Below are positions 16,593-25,759 of a DNA stretch of 64,000 nt, one piece after another. Location: NCBI GenBank assembly GCA_016791115.1, contig JAEUNL010000062.1, positions 1-64,000 on the forward strand, written 5' to 3'. The stretch comes from Rhodocyclaceae bacterium (GTDB lineage Bacteria > Pseudomonadota > Gammaproteobacteria > Burkholderiales > Rhodocyclaceae). A program made the translations under genes and the position numbers. The notes beneath the pieces were generated by a model. It did not search any database and had not been told where the DNA came from. It worked only from the letters and a program-made list of their open reading frames with translations. Within the stretch, counting starts at the first letter, position 1, and each line of letters starts with the position of its first letter.

Positions 16593-17576
16593 TCAGGCGG
16601 CCGCGGACTCGCGCAACTGCTTGCGGCGCAGGAGCAGCGCCAGCATCAGGCAGACGAACACCACCACCAGGAGCGCATAGCCCCAGTACGGATAGGAGTA
16701 CGTAGAGAACTGCGCGACCTTGCCTTCACCCAGGACGGTGGGCATGAACGGCTTGACCGTGAATGCGCCCCACGGATGCAGGTTGTGGCCGAAGAACCAC
16801 AGCCACGCCGAATACTCGATGACGAAGAAGATCGGAAGCAGGCCCGGCACCAAGGCCAGCAGCAATTCGAACTGGCGGATCTTCCACACGCCGAGCACGA
16901 CCACGATCATGGCGACGATCAGCCCGACGATGACGATGTTGCTGATCAGCGTGACGTTGTCGCCCCACACCTTGATCTTGTCGGGTTCCTTGAAGAACGT
17001 GCCGGCCTCATTGACGTAAGCCGTCACGTGCGAGGCGAGATGGCCCAGCACGTACTGGTCGACGATGGTCCACGCCGCCACTGCCGCGAATCCGGCCGAC
17101 AGGACGACCAGACGCAACTTGCGGTTGGTGACCATGAACGCGAGCATCATCACGGCGAAGAAGCCGAAGAAGAATTTCGCCAGCGGCTTCTCTACCGGCG
17201 CGCCAGTCGCAATCGGGAACATGCCGACGTAGTGATTGATCGTGTTCATCTCGTGAACGCAATCCAGCCCCTCTGCGCCCTTGTCGATGTCCTTCTTGGC
17301 GTCAGTGATCGGGTTGTAGCGCTCGTCCTCGTGCGAAAGATCCTTCTGGATGATCTCGCTTGCCATGCGGCTGCCCTTGCCCGCGGCCTTGCAACCGTTG
17401 TAGACGCCGTCGAAGTGGAAATGGATGCGGATGCCGTCAGGGAACGCATCCTTGGGATAGTTGGGTGCAGTCAGCGACACCCACCAGATCGGCGCGAAAT
17501 AGGCGGCGATCATTGCCACGAGCGCGATCAGCGTGAGGCCGCCGATCAGCAGATTGGGGTTCTTGCCGGTAGTCAT
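16593..17576 (-). CDS. nosB: NosB-type integral membrane protein of clade II nos clusters
   Basis: This 327-residue protein has about six membrane helices. A large periplasmic domain follows the first helix and has notable motifs IWWVSLTAPNYPKDAFPDGI, HFHFDGVYNG and HEMNTINHYVGM. Position immediately before nosD in a clade II cluster, and the size, identify it with NosB, a protein found with Sec-type NosZ and essential for N2O respiration in Wolinella. Its molecular role is unknown. The conserved His-rich periplasmic segment could bind copper (inference). The start is at 17576; upstream in-frame residues are low-complexity. Confidence 0.8.
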   Translation of the reverse strand: MTTGKNPNLLIGGLTLIALVAMIAAYFAPIWWVSLTAPNYPKDAFPDGIRIHFHFDGVYNGCKAAGKGSRMASEIIQKDLSHEDERYNPITDAKKDIDKGAEGLDCVHEMNTINHYVGMFPIATGAPVEKPLAKFFFGFFAVMMLAFMVTNRKLRLVVLSAGFAAVAAWTIVDQYVLGHLASHVTAYVNEAGTFFKEPDKIKVWGDNVTLISNIVIVGLIVAMIVVVLGVWKIRQFELLLALVPGLLPIFFVIEYSAWLWFFGHNLHPWGAFTVKPFMPTVLGEGKVAQFSTYSYPYWGYALLVVVFVCLMLALLLRRKQLRESAAA

Positions 17577-17694
17577 TCTGTTCTCGCTTCGGGGCGTTCC
17601 GGATTCCGGTTCAGGCCACCCCCGCCTGCCTCGAGCACTACGGTCGCGCCGGCCACCGTGAGGACGGTGCCCGGCGCGCATTGCCGAATCTACA

Positions 17695-18420
17695 TCATTT
17701 CTTCTTGGTGGCAGCCGTCTTGCACATCGATCCCGGCATCACAAGACTGGACTGATAGGCGGAAATCGCCACGAGCTGCTCGTTGGTGTAAGGCTTGATC
17801 ACCTTGACCATGTCCGGATTGGCGTTGCGGCGCTTGCCGTCGCGGATCTCGGTCATCTGGCGCAGCAGATACTTGTAATGCTGGCCGGCGATCACCGGGA
17901 AGAACTTCTCCTTGTTGCCCTCGCCATTGGCGCCATGGCATTCCTTGCACTGCTTTTCGTAGAGCTCCTTGCCTTGAGATACCTGCAGCGCCGCATCTTT
18001 GCCTTCGTATTTGCCATGGTCGGCCGGAATGCAAAGACTCTGGATATAGGCAGCCGCGTCCGCGAGTTCCTGTGCGTCGGTCAATGTGCTGGCGAACGGA
18101 TACATTGTCGGGTTGTCGCGCAGGCCGGCACGAATGTCCGCCATCTGCTTGATCAGCACTGTCGTATGCTGGCCGGCGAGTTGCGGGAACGTACCATCGG
18201 GGCGGCCGGCGCCGGAGGGCAGGTGGCATGCCCCGCACACCTCGTAGACGTCCTTGCCGTTCTTGGGATCGCCCTTCTTGGTCAGCGCCTCGATCTTCTC
18301 GCCTTCCTGGGCATTCCACTTGTAGTCCTTGCCTTCGATACCTTCCTTGTGCGGCGCAGGCGGGCCGGCGAATGCGATGGCCGGCGCAAGAAACAAGGCA
18401 AATAGCAGTTTCGACTTCAT
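17695..18420 (-). CDS. Di-haem c-type cytochrome of the nos cluster
   Basis: This 241-residue protein has a Sec signal ending AIAFAG and then a charged linker. Haem motifs are CGACH (62-66) and CKECH (158-162), with Met-containing segments near 98-107 (DNPTMYPF) as possible ligands. GAGGAAG precedes the ATG, and its promoter carries a perfect FNR-type box (18482-18495). It likely shuttles electrons from NosG/NosH or the bc1 complex to NosZ, replacing the fused or separate cytochromes of other clade II systems. It lies 118 bases before nosB, with no terminator seen between them. Confidence 0.9.
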   Translation of the reverse strand: MKSKLLFALFLAPAIAFAGPPAPHKEGIEGKDYKWNAQEGEKIEALTKKGDPKNGKDVYEVCGACHLPSGAGRPDGTFPQLAGQHTTVLIKQMADIRAGLRDNPTMYPFASTLTDAQELADAAAYIQSLCIPADHGKYEGKDAALQVSQGKELYEKQCKECHGANGEGNKEKFFPVIAGQHYKYLLRQMTEIRDGKRRNANPDMVKVIKPYTNEQLVAISAYQSSLVMPGSMCKTAATKKK

Positions 18421-18453
18421 GACATGCTTCCTCGTATGGGGTGTGACGATTGC

Positions 18454-18495
18454 ATTGTGCCGCACGCCCGACTCGCACTCATTGATGCGAGTCAA
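18454..18495 (-). promoter_or_regulatory. FNR-type activator box and -10 for the di-haem cytochrome-nosB operon
   Basis: On the minus strand, TTGAC-TCGC-ATCAA (18495-18482) matches the FNR/ANR/DNR consensus at all ten conserved positions. A -10-like CACAAT lies at 18459-18454. The expected start site near 18447 puts the box centre at about -41, the class II activator position. The gene start is at 18420. This indicates anaerobic activation of the operon. Confidence 0.75.
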
Positions 18496-18517
18496 GCGCA
18501 AAACAGCAAATGCTGAT

Positions 18518-18829
18518 TCAGGGTTTCAGCGTCGCAATGTACTCGGAGAGCGCCTTGATCTCTGCGTCCGAGACCAGGTGCATCACGCCCTTCATGGCAG
18601 CGGTATTGCCGTTCGAGCGCGCACCGCTCTTGATGTCGAGCATCTGGCGCTCGGTGTACTTGGCGTTCTGTCCGGCGATCTTCGGGTAGTCCGGCATCAG
18701 CGGCTTGTTGCCCTGCGGGCCATGGCAGGCGTTGCAGGTCTTCTCCGCATACAGCTTGGCGCCATCGGCGGCGATTGCCGAGCCCGAGGCCGCGATGGCC
18801 GCAGCTGCCAGTAACACTGTTTTCTTCAT
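18518..18829 (-). CDS. Mono-haem c-type cytochrome of the nos cluster
   Basis: This 103-residue protein has a Sec signal (residues 1-20) and one haem site CNACH (32-36). A likely Met ligand lies in the C-terminal half (for example GVMHLV or NTAAMKG), as in class I c551/c552 cytochromes. The start at 18829 is set by AAGGAA seven bases upstream; an in-frame ATG 15 bases earlier is less likely. It follows nosZ directly, separated by a terminator hairpin. It is probably a direct electron donor to the CuA site of NosZ. Confidence 0.9.
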   Translation of the reverse strand: MKKTVLLAAAAIAASGSAIAADGAKLYAEKTCNACHGPQGNKPLMPDYPKIAGQNAKYTERQMLDIKSGARSNGNTAAMKGVMHLVSDAEIKALSEYIATLKP

Positions 18830-18844
18830 GGTCATTCCTTTCAA

Positions 18845-18884
18845 GAAAAAAGCAACGGGGAGCAGCCTAGCGGCCGCTCCCCGT
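18845..18884 (-). terminator. Rho-independent terminator/attenuator after nosZ
   Basis: On the minus strand, ACGGGGAGC (18884-18876) and GCTCCCCGT (18863-18855) form a perfect 9-bp stem with a GC-rich 12-base loop. TTGCTTTTTTC follows. It lies 24 bases past the nosZ stop and would let nosZ be made in excess over the downstream cytochrome. Confidence 0.8.
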
Positions 18885-18907
18885 CAATCGCCTTGCCTCA
18901 AGTCAAG

Positions 18908-21199
18908 TTACTTGACTTTCTTGGCGCCGTTCTGCTCTAGGTAGGTCTTTGCGCGTAGCCCGATGTCCGCCGCCTTGACCTGATACTGCCAGACCTGCTC
19001 GGCCCAGAGGTTCGCCTGCTCCCAATCCTTCTTGGCAGCAGCCGCCTCGTGCTTGGCCTTGGCGTCCTTCATCTTATTGAGCTGATCGGTCGCGTCCTCG
19101 ACCAACGCCACCACGTCCGGGAAGTCCTTGTAGTTCACCGAGGTGATGTACCCAACGACCGAGTCGATCACCGCCTGGGTATCGGCGATCTTCTTCACCT
19201 GCTTCTTGTAGTCGTCTTCGGTGTAGGACTGCGCAGCGAGCGCGGTCTTGGTCGGCTTCCAGCCCTTCGGCTTGACCAGCAGGTAACCCTGCATCTCGAG
19301 GTGCAGCGCCGAACAGAATTCCGTGCAGTAGTACGGATAGACGCCTTCCTTGTCAGCCTTGAACTTGACCGTGACCGTCTTGCCCGGCTCGATCGACGCA
19401 TGCTTGTTGTAGGTCGACACGGTGAAGCCGTGGGTCTCGTCCTGCGCACGCTCGAGGTTGGTCAGGTGGATGGTGACTTCGTCGCCAACATCGACTTCGA
19501 TCGTCTCAGGCGTGATGTGCGAGCGGATCAGCGTGCCGAACACCTCGACCTTGTTGCCCTTCTTGACGGTCTTTTCCTCGCCCGCACGAACCAAGCCCGG
19601 ATGCGGCTTGTCGGTGCGCGAGTCGGTGCCGACCTTGTAGCGCACGCCCGGCTTGAGCTTGGTCGCATCGATGCCGACCGCGTAGTGCGGCTCGCCCAGC
19701 GGCAGCGGCATGTCATAGAGCAACTGCATCTTGTCGTTGCTGATGTCGATCAGCTGGTGGTTCTGCGGATGCAGCGGACCCACCGGCACGAAACGGTCGA
19801 TCGCCAGCTTGTTCAGCGCCACCAGGTAGCGGCCCTTCGGATCCATGGAATCGCCTTCCATGGCCATCAGGTGGCCGATGTTGTAGTGCACGCTGATCTT
19901 GTCCAGCACCTTGCCTTCGCAGTAGTTCCACTTCGCGACCTGCGAATCGACGTAGAGCGAGGTGTAGGCGACACAGGGCTTCGAGTCGTACTGCGTGTGC
20001 AGCGGGCCGAGGCCGAGTTCGACCTGGGTGTGCAACGCATCCTTCAGGCCGATCACCGGAATGCCGTACGGATCCTTCGATTCGAACTTGCCTGCCTTGA
20101 TAGCGGCCTGGATCTTCTCGAAGGAATACACGGACACGTGGGTGTCGAGCTTGCCGGCGACGGTGAGCAGCTTGCCGTCAGGCGTGACGTCGACGCCGTG
20201 CGGGCTCTTCGGCTCCGGGATCAGGAACAGGATGCCTTCCTTGATCGCCGTTTCCATCATCAGCACGTTGTGGCCGTTGATCTTCTTGGCCTTGCCGGCT
20301 GCGACGAGCTCTGCGGCCTTCTTCCAGTTGATCACGTGCAGGTAGTCGGTGTCCTTCGCGGAGCAGCCGGCTTCATAAGGTGGGCGGCCCTTTTCGATGC
20401 CGCCAACGTAGCGCTCGGAACAGAACGAGTTGGTGAACGACCAGCCGTCAGACGGGCCCTTGCCGGCGTCCGAAAGATCCTGGCTGTAGGGCGGCAGTTC
20501 GAGCGAGAACGACTGCGCCGGGTTGATGCGGCCTTCCTTGCGGTCGAACTTCCAGTAGGTGATGCCGCCGCGGTACTTTTCGTTGAACTCCTCGAGCGGT
20601 ACGAACTTCTTGTTCTCGAGCGGCGAGGCGTACTGCGCGGCCTCGATGATGTATTCAGTGTTCGGCGTGACGAAGGCACCGCCGTGCTCCGACTTGAAGA
20701 TCGGATTGACGACGATCTGCTTGGTTTCGAAGTCGCGCAGATCGATCACGGCGAGGCGGGGATTGGCCTTGTCGTTGATGAAAAGGAACTGACCGTCGTA
20801 CTTGCCCTCGGTTTCCGAGATCGCCGGGTGGTGCGTATCACCCCAGGTGATGTCCTTTCCGTCGATCTTGCCCTGGTCCAGCACGGCCTTCGAGTTTTCG
20901 TCGAAGCCGTAGCCCTGCCACGGTTCCGGCGTGAAGACGCCGATGTACTTGAGGATGCGCATCGACGGCACGCCGTAGACGATGACCTGCCCCGACTGGC
21001 CGCCCGAACTGAACACAACGAACTCGTCGCGCTTGCCGGTCGGCACGTAGGTCTTGGCGGCAGCCAGAAGATCCTGCTGCGAAAGATTGCGGCGTTTCAG
21101 TACGTCCTGCAGCGACTCGGCGGACCACGCCGTCGCCGCAGCAAGCCCCGCACCGGCTGCAATCAGCAGCGGGAGGACTCGCATTCCCCATTTTTTCAT
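18908..21199 (-). CDS. nosZ: Nitrous-oxide reductase NosZ, clade II (Sec-exported)
   Basis: This 763-residue protein reduces N2O to N2 in the periplasm. The signal (MKKWGMRVLPLLIAAG...WSA) lacks a twin-arginine motif, placing it in the Sec-dependent clade II. The N-terminal beta-propeller carries the CuZ ligand pair His123-His124 in GDTHHPAISE. The CuA domain has CTEFCSALHLEM, with Cys625, Cys629, His633 and Met636. A Lys/Ala-rich helical tail of about 115 residues follows CuA; epsilonproteobacterial NosZ carries a fused cytochrome there, but no CXXCH is present here. Start at 21199. It is transcribed from an FNR-type promoter and ends in a strong terminator. Confidence 0.96.
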   Translation of the reverse strand: MKKWGMRVLPLLIAAGAGLAAATAWSAESLQDVLKRRNLSQQDLLAAAKTYVPTGKRDEFVVFSSGGQSGQVIVYGVPSMRILKYIGVFTPEPWQGYGFDENSKAVLDQGKIDGKDITWGDTHHPAISETEGKYDGQFLFINDKANPRLAVIDLRDFETKQIVVNPIFKSEHGGAFVTPNTEYIIEAAQYASPLENKKFVPLEEFNEKYRGGITYWKFDRKEGRINPAQSFSLELPPYSQDLSDAGKGPSDGWSFTNSFCSERYVGGIEKGRPPYEAGCSAKDTDYLHVINWKKAAELVAAGKAKKINGHNVLMMETAIKEGILFLIPEPKSPHGVDVTPDGKLLTVAGKLDTHVSVYSFEKIQAAIKAGKFESKDPYGIPVIGLKDALHTQVELGLGPLHTQYDSKPCVAYTSLYVDSQVAKWNYCEGKVLDKISVHYNIGHLMAMEGDSMDPKGRYLVALNKLAIDRFVPVGPLHPQNHQLIDISNDKMQLLYDMPLPLGEPHYAVGIDATKLKPGVRYKVGTDSRTDKPHPGLVRAGEEKTVKKGNKVEVFGTLIRSHITPETIEVDVGDEVTIHLTNLERAQDETHGFTVSTYNKHASIEPGKTVTVKFKADKEGVYPYYCTEFCSALHLEMQGYLLVKPKGWKPTKTALAAQSYTEDDYKKQVKKIADTQAVIDSVVGYITSVNYKDFPDVVALVEDATDQLNKMKDAKAKHEAAAAKKDWEQANLWAEQVWQYQVKAADIGLRAKTYLEQNGAKKVK

Positions 21200-21283
21200 G
21201 ATGTGACTCCGCTTGAGTGAAGGCGATCGATCGGAACGGCGCCAGAACGTGTGCCGGCACCCCTGCGACAATCGGTCGCACCC

Positions 21284-21326
21284 AATGTACATTTCGCGGC
21301 AGCGCAAAAAAAATGACGTGGATCAA
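21284..21326 (-). promoter_or_regulatory. FNR-type activator box and -10 for nosZ
   Basis: On the minus strand, TTGAT-CCAC-GTCAT (21326-21313) matches the FNR/ANR/DNR consensus at nine of ten positions. A -10-like TACATT lies at 21289-21284. The implied start near 21278 puts the box centre at about -41.5. The geometry matches the second box at 18482-18495. The leader to the nosZ ATG is about 80 bases. Confidence 0.7.
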
Positions 21327-21461
21327 TTTGTCAGCAGGGCAGAGCAACCGGCCGGCCGGAAACGCGGCGATGGGCGCCAAATTGATCTGCGCCATGTTTC
21401 CGCGACATCCACGCGCTAGACTTGCGGTTGAGAACGTTTCTCGAACAATCCGGATCAAAAA

Positions 21462-21965
21462 ATGAATCGCCCCCACCCACTCAAACTTGCCAGACGTCTC
21501 GCCGCGGCCCTTGCGGGCCTGATGATCGCCGGCTCGGTCCTTGCCCAGACCTTCGGCGCCAACGACCAGCCGATCCACGATGCAGCGCGCATGGGCAGCG
21601 CTGTAGAGATTCAGGCCATCCTCAAGGCGACACCCGATGCGCGAGACGCGCGCACAGGCCGCGGCTCGACGCCGCTCCACCTTGCCGCAACCAACCCGGA
21701 TGCCGGCCCGCTCAAGGCCCTTCTCGCCGCCGGCGCGGACGTGAACGCACGCGATGGCGAGGGCGCAACACCGCTCCACATGGCGGCCTACACGCAGCGC
21801 ACCGAGAATGCCAGACTGCTGCTCGAGGCCGGCGCCGACACAACGGCCAAGACCCACAGCGGCCGCGATCCATTGTCGATGGCGCGCAAGAACATGGCCA
21901 ACGAAGTGGCCGGCGTGATCTCGCTATGGATCCTCAAGGGCTGCAAGCCGGGCAAGGCATGTTGA
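21462..21965 (+). CDS. Periplasmic ankyrin-repeat protein
   Basis: This 167-residue protein has a signal ending SVLAQ (about residue 29). Three to four ankyrin repeats follow, with clear cores GSTPLHLAATNPDAGPLKAL, GATPLHMAAYTQ and SGRDPLSMAR. Ankyrin repeats mediate protein contacts; exported examples often sit beside redox enzymes. It is divergent from nosZ with 262 bases between start codons. The next gene (DUF411) starts before this one ends, so the two form a unit. An AGAACGTTTCT inverted repeat lies 20-32 bases before the start and could be an operator. Confidence 0.85.
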   Translation: MNRPHPLKLARRLAAALAGLMIAGSVLAQTFGANDQPIHDAARMGSAVEIQAILKATPDARDARTGRGSTPLHLAATNPDAGPLKALLAAGADVNARDGEGATPLHMAAYTQRTENARLLLEAGADTTAKTHSGRDPLSMARKNMANEVAGVISLWILKGCKPGKAC

Positions 21966-22468
21966 CGCGGGGCTGCCTGCTGCTCGTGGCGTGCTGGCTC
22001 GCGTCACAGGGCGCGTTCGCCGCGGACAAGGGTTCCACGCCCCCTCACGTCGACATCTACGGGCCCAAGGTCTGCCTCGCCTGCATCGACTGGGCCGACC
22101 ACCTGCGGGACAACGGGTTTTCGGCAACCTTCCACGGCACCGAGGACATGGCGGCCGTCAAGCGCCGCCTCAAGGTTCCGCCGGATGTCGAATCGGTGCT
22201 AACAGCAACCGTCGCCGGCTACTTCATCGAGGGCCACGTGCCGGCCGACGACATCAAGCAGTTGCTCAAGGAAAAGCCCAAGGCACGCGGGCTCGCGGTG
22301 CCGGGACAGCCGCGCGGCGCGCCCGGCTTCGAGAAATCGGCGCCGTTCTGCGAACGCGGCTGCACGATCCTCGACACGGTCAATACCGAGGAGGTCGTGC
22401 GGCGCGAACTCTACGACACACTGCTCGTTGCCCCCAACGGCAAGACGAGCATCTGGGCGCGCCACTGA
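21959..22468 (+). CDS. DUF411-type periplasmic metal-binding-like protein
   Basis: This 169-residue protein has a Sec signal (MLTRGCLLLVACWLASQGAFA). The core IYGPKVCLACIDWADHL is the DUF411 motif region, which in relatives reads close to CGCC and is linked to copper resistance; here it is CLAC. VAGYFIEGHVPADDIKQLL and a C-terminal Cys pair in FCERGC follow. The ATG overlaps the ankyrin gene by seven bases. A copper-related role would fit the adjacent NosZ cluster, but the motif change leaves metal binding unproven. Confidence 0.75.
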   Translation: MLTRGCLLLVACWLASQGAFAADKGSTPPHVDIYGPKVCLACIDWADHLRDNGFSATFHGTEDMAAVKRRLKVPPDVESVLTATVAGYFIEGHVPADDIKQLLKEKPKARGLAVPGQPRGAPGFEKSAPFCERGCTILDTVNTEEVVRRELYDTLLVAPNGKTSIWARH

Positions 22469-22495
22469 GGGCAGTTACGCCCCCCGCGGAACCGA

Positions 22496-23809
22496 TCACG
22501 CGGCGCCGAGAAAATCCGCAAACATCGCTTTCGCCCAGTCGACATCCTCGTTGCGCGGATTCGGATCGGCGACCTGCTTGACCGTCTGCTGGATCAGCCC
22601 GTCGCCGCGAAAGCGATAGCCGGAATCGATTCGCACCATCTCCTGCGGCTCGAAGTCGCTGAAAACGAAGCACACGCTGTCCGGCAGCAGCTTCGGCGGT
22701 TCCGCGCCGCGCACGCGGGCAACGATCTCCTGCGCGGCAATGCGCCCCTGGCGGCTGGCGAGGTGCCCGCTCTTCGGATAGTGGCCGAACAGCGGCGATA
22801 CCGGCCCCAGTGCGTCGCCCACGAGAAACACGCGCTCGTCGCCCAAGGCATGCAGATGAACGGGATCCTGTGCTGCCCAGCCGGTCGGGCTGCCGCTGCT
22901 GTCGCGCCCGATCAGGTCCATTCTCCACAACAGGTCGCCCGCCTGTTGCGGCGGCATCAGGATCGCGTCGTCGAAGGGGTAATCGTCGAACTCGGTGGAC
23001 ACGGTGTGCTTAACCGGATCGACGCGCTTGACCGTGGCGCCGTCGACATAGTGGATCTGGTCGCGATAGCGCTCGGTGTAGATGCGCCGAAACACCGGTG
23101 AGATCGGGTTCGGGTCGAGGATGATCAGCCGACCCTTGATCTTCCGCGTCTTGAGCATCCAGCCGATCATGGCTGCGCGCTCGTAGGGCGACGGCGGACA
23201 GCGATAGGGCATCGGCGGCAGGTTCATGACGAGATCGCCACCGGCGAAGCGCTCGAGCTTGCGCTTCAGGCGCGCCGTTTCATCCCCGGGCAGATAGGCA
23301 CACGGGAACTGTTCGCGCGTCTGTTCGATCGTCCGCCGGTCGTCGCCAAACCAGGACGCGTAGTCGTAGCGTATGCCCACGCCGAGTACCAGCCAGTCGT
23401 AGTCGAGCGTGCCGGCAGCGGTGACGATGCGGCGTGCGGCACGATCGACGTCGAGCACGTCGGCCCGGATGAATCGGTAGCCGAAGCGCGCTGCGGCGGC
23501 CGCGTAGTCATGCACGATCAGGCGCGTGTCGACCTGCCCCGCCAGCCACTTGTTGCTCAGCGCACCGGACCAGAACGCGGCATTGCGCTCGAGCAGCACC
23601 ACCTCGAGATCCGGCGCCCGGGCACGCAACTCGCGCGCCGCCGTGAGCCCCCCCCATCCGCCGCCCACGATCACGACCCGATTGCCGCGCGATCGCGGCA
23701 TCAGCGCCTCCGCGGCAACACCGACCAACGGCGCGGCTTGCGCGCAGGCGCTCGCCCCGAGCACGAGCAGGGTAGCCAGAAAACTGCGGCGGTCCTGTTT
23801 CGCCTTCAC
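22496..23809 (-). CDS. FAD-dependent oxidoreductase, flavocytochrome c sulfide dehydrogenase (FccB)-like
   Basis: About 437 residues. The N-terminus DRRSFLATLLVLGASA is a Tat-type signal, giving periplasmic export. An FAD Rossmann motif VVIVGGGWGGLTAARELRA follows, then a second nucleotide region, VHALGD/VFLVGDALGPV near the C-terminal third and a C-terminal domain with SGYRFRGDG. This matches the flavoprotein subunit of flavocytochrome c or related sulfide:quinone-type enzymes. No adjacent FccA cytochrome is present. The start is uncertain: GTG 23809 is used; an upstream TTG at 23863 extends it by 18 residues without a good ribosome site. Confidence 0.75.
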   Translation of the reverse strand: MKAKQDRRSFLATLLVLGASACAQAAPLVGVAAEALMPRSRGNRVVIVGGGWGGLTAARELRARAPDLEVVLLERNAAFWSGALSNKWLAGQVDTRLIVHDYAAAAARFGYRFIRADVLDVDRAARRIVTAAGTLDYDWLVLGVGIRYDYASWFGDDRRTIEQTREQFPCAYLPGDETARLKRKLERFAGGDLVMNLPPMPYRCPPSPYERAAMIGWMLKTRKIKGRLIILDPNPISPVFRRIYTERYRDQIHYVDGATVKRVDPVKHTVSTEFDDYPFDDAILMPPQQAGDLLWRMDLIGRDSSGSPTGWAAQDPVHLHALGDERVFLVGDALGPVSPLFGHYPKSGHLASRQGRIAAQEIVARVRGAEPPKLLPDSVCFVFSDFEPQEMVRIDSGYRFRGDGLIQQTVKQVADPNPRNEDVDWAKAMFADFLGAA

Positions 23810-24000
23810 CGGAAAGGCCGGCCGCCGAGATCCGGAGCAATTCGGGTGCGCTGCAAAGCGCAACCCTTGGAGAAAAGCACAACAGATTGTTTGAAAAGCA
23901 TTTTCATTGGCTGCCCCGCCTCCCTGAAACTACGGATGTTGCACCGCATCGTGGTGGACTATGATGAAAAGCGGACTCATTGGCCAACGAGGGAGGGCAC

Positions 24001-24816
24001 ATGGAACTGATAGACAAGGTCGCTGTGATCACGGGCGCAGCAAGTGGCATCGGTCGGGCAGTCGCGCTGCAGCTCGCCCGGCGCAGGGTACGCGCCATCG
24101 GACTGGTCGACATGGGCGATGCGGTCGAAGGCGTCGCGGCGGAAGTGAACGCGGATGCCGGCCGCAAGGTCGCGTTCGCCTATCGCGGCAACGTCACCGA
24201 CGAAGCCTTCCGTGCGTCGGTGTTCGATTCGCTGGGCCGCGAACACGGGCGCGTTGGCCTGTGCGTGCCGGCTGCCGGCATCACGCGGGACGACCTCGCA
24301 ATCCGTGTCGACAAGGCAACCGGCAAGGCGAACATCTATCCGACCGAAACCTTCAAGCTGGTGCTCGACGTCAATCTGATCGCACCGATCTACTGGGCGC
24401 TGGAAATGATTGCGCGCATCGCCGAGGATCGGGCTGCGCGCGGCCTGAAGAAATGGGTGCCCGCCGAAGGCATGCAGGGCGCGGTGGTGTTCATCGGCTC
24501 GATCTCCTCGCAGGGCAACAAGGGGCAGATTTCCTACGCCAGCACCAAGGCCGGCCTCGAAGGCGCCGCGGCGACGATCATGAAGGAAGCAATGTTCTAC
24601 GGCGTGCGCTGCGGGGTGATCCACCCCGGTTTCACCGACACGCCGATGGTGCGCGCCTTGGGCGAGGATTACATCAACAAGCACGTGCTGCCCTACACGC
24701 AGCTCGGGCGCCTGATCCGCCCGGACGAAATCGCCGACGCGATCTGCTTCATGCTCAACAATTCTGCGGTCAGCGGCGAGCTGTGGGCCGACGCAGGCTG
24801 GCATCCGCCCGCCTGA
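24001..24816 (+). CDS. Short-chain dehydrogenase/reductase (SDR)
   Basis: This 271-residue classical SDR has cofactor motif TGAASGIGRAVAL near residues 12-24. The NNAG equivalent is changed to PAAGITRDD; the catalytic Ser is in FIGSISSQ, and the YxxxK pair is YASTK followed by HPGFTDTPM. AGGGAGGG just before the ATG fixes the start. SDRs of this type oxidise or reduce hydroxy/keto groups with NAD(P)H; the substrate is unknown. The gene is monocistronic, convergent with the ferredoxin downstream. Confidence 0.87.
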   Translation: MELIDKVAVITGAASGIGRAVALQLARRRVRAIGLVDMGDAVEGVAAEVNADAGRKVAFAYRGNVTDEAFRASVFDSLGREHGRVGLCVPAAGITRDDLAIRVDKATGKANIYPTETFKLVLDVNLIAPIYWALEMIARIAEDRAARGLKKWVPAEGMQGAVVFIGSISSQGNKGQISYASTKAGLEGAAATIMKEAMFYGVRCGVIHPGFTDTPMVRALGEDYINKHVLPYTQLGRLIRPDEIADAICFMLNNSAVSGELWADAGWHPPA

Positions 24817-24831
24817 GCATCCGGGCGATAC

Positions 24832-24862
24832 GGGCCGCGCGCGGTATGCGCCGTGCGCGGCC
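24832..24862. other. GC-rich hairpin between the SDR and ferredoxin genes
   Basis: GGCCGCGCGC and GTGCGCGGCC can pair at nine of ten positions around a ten-base loop, between two convergent genes. There is no T-run, so a terminator role is only possible. Confidence 0.35.
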
Positions 24863-24950
24863 TCGATTGCGGCAACTGGGACGGGGTCGATGAACACCGC
24901 GACCGACCCGTTCGGCTGCGCAGCGCTCACGCGATGCGCCGGAGGACTGG

Positions 24951-25759
<809 letters not shown>

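Noticed and set aside
19049-21220. 723-codon open frame opposite nosZ
   Set aside because: Antisense to nosZ; no motif, extreme Arg/Leu/Val composition typical of a shadow frame.
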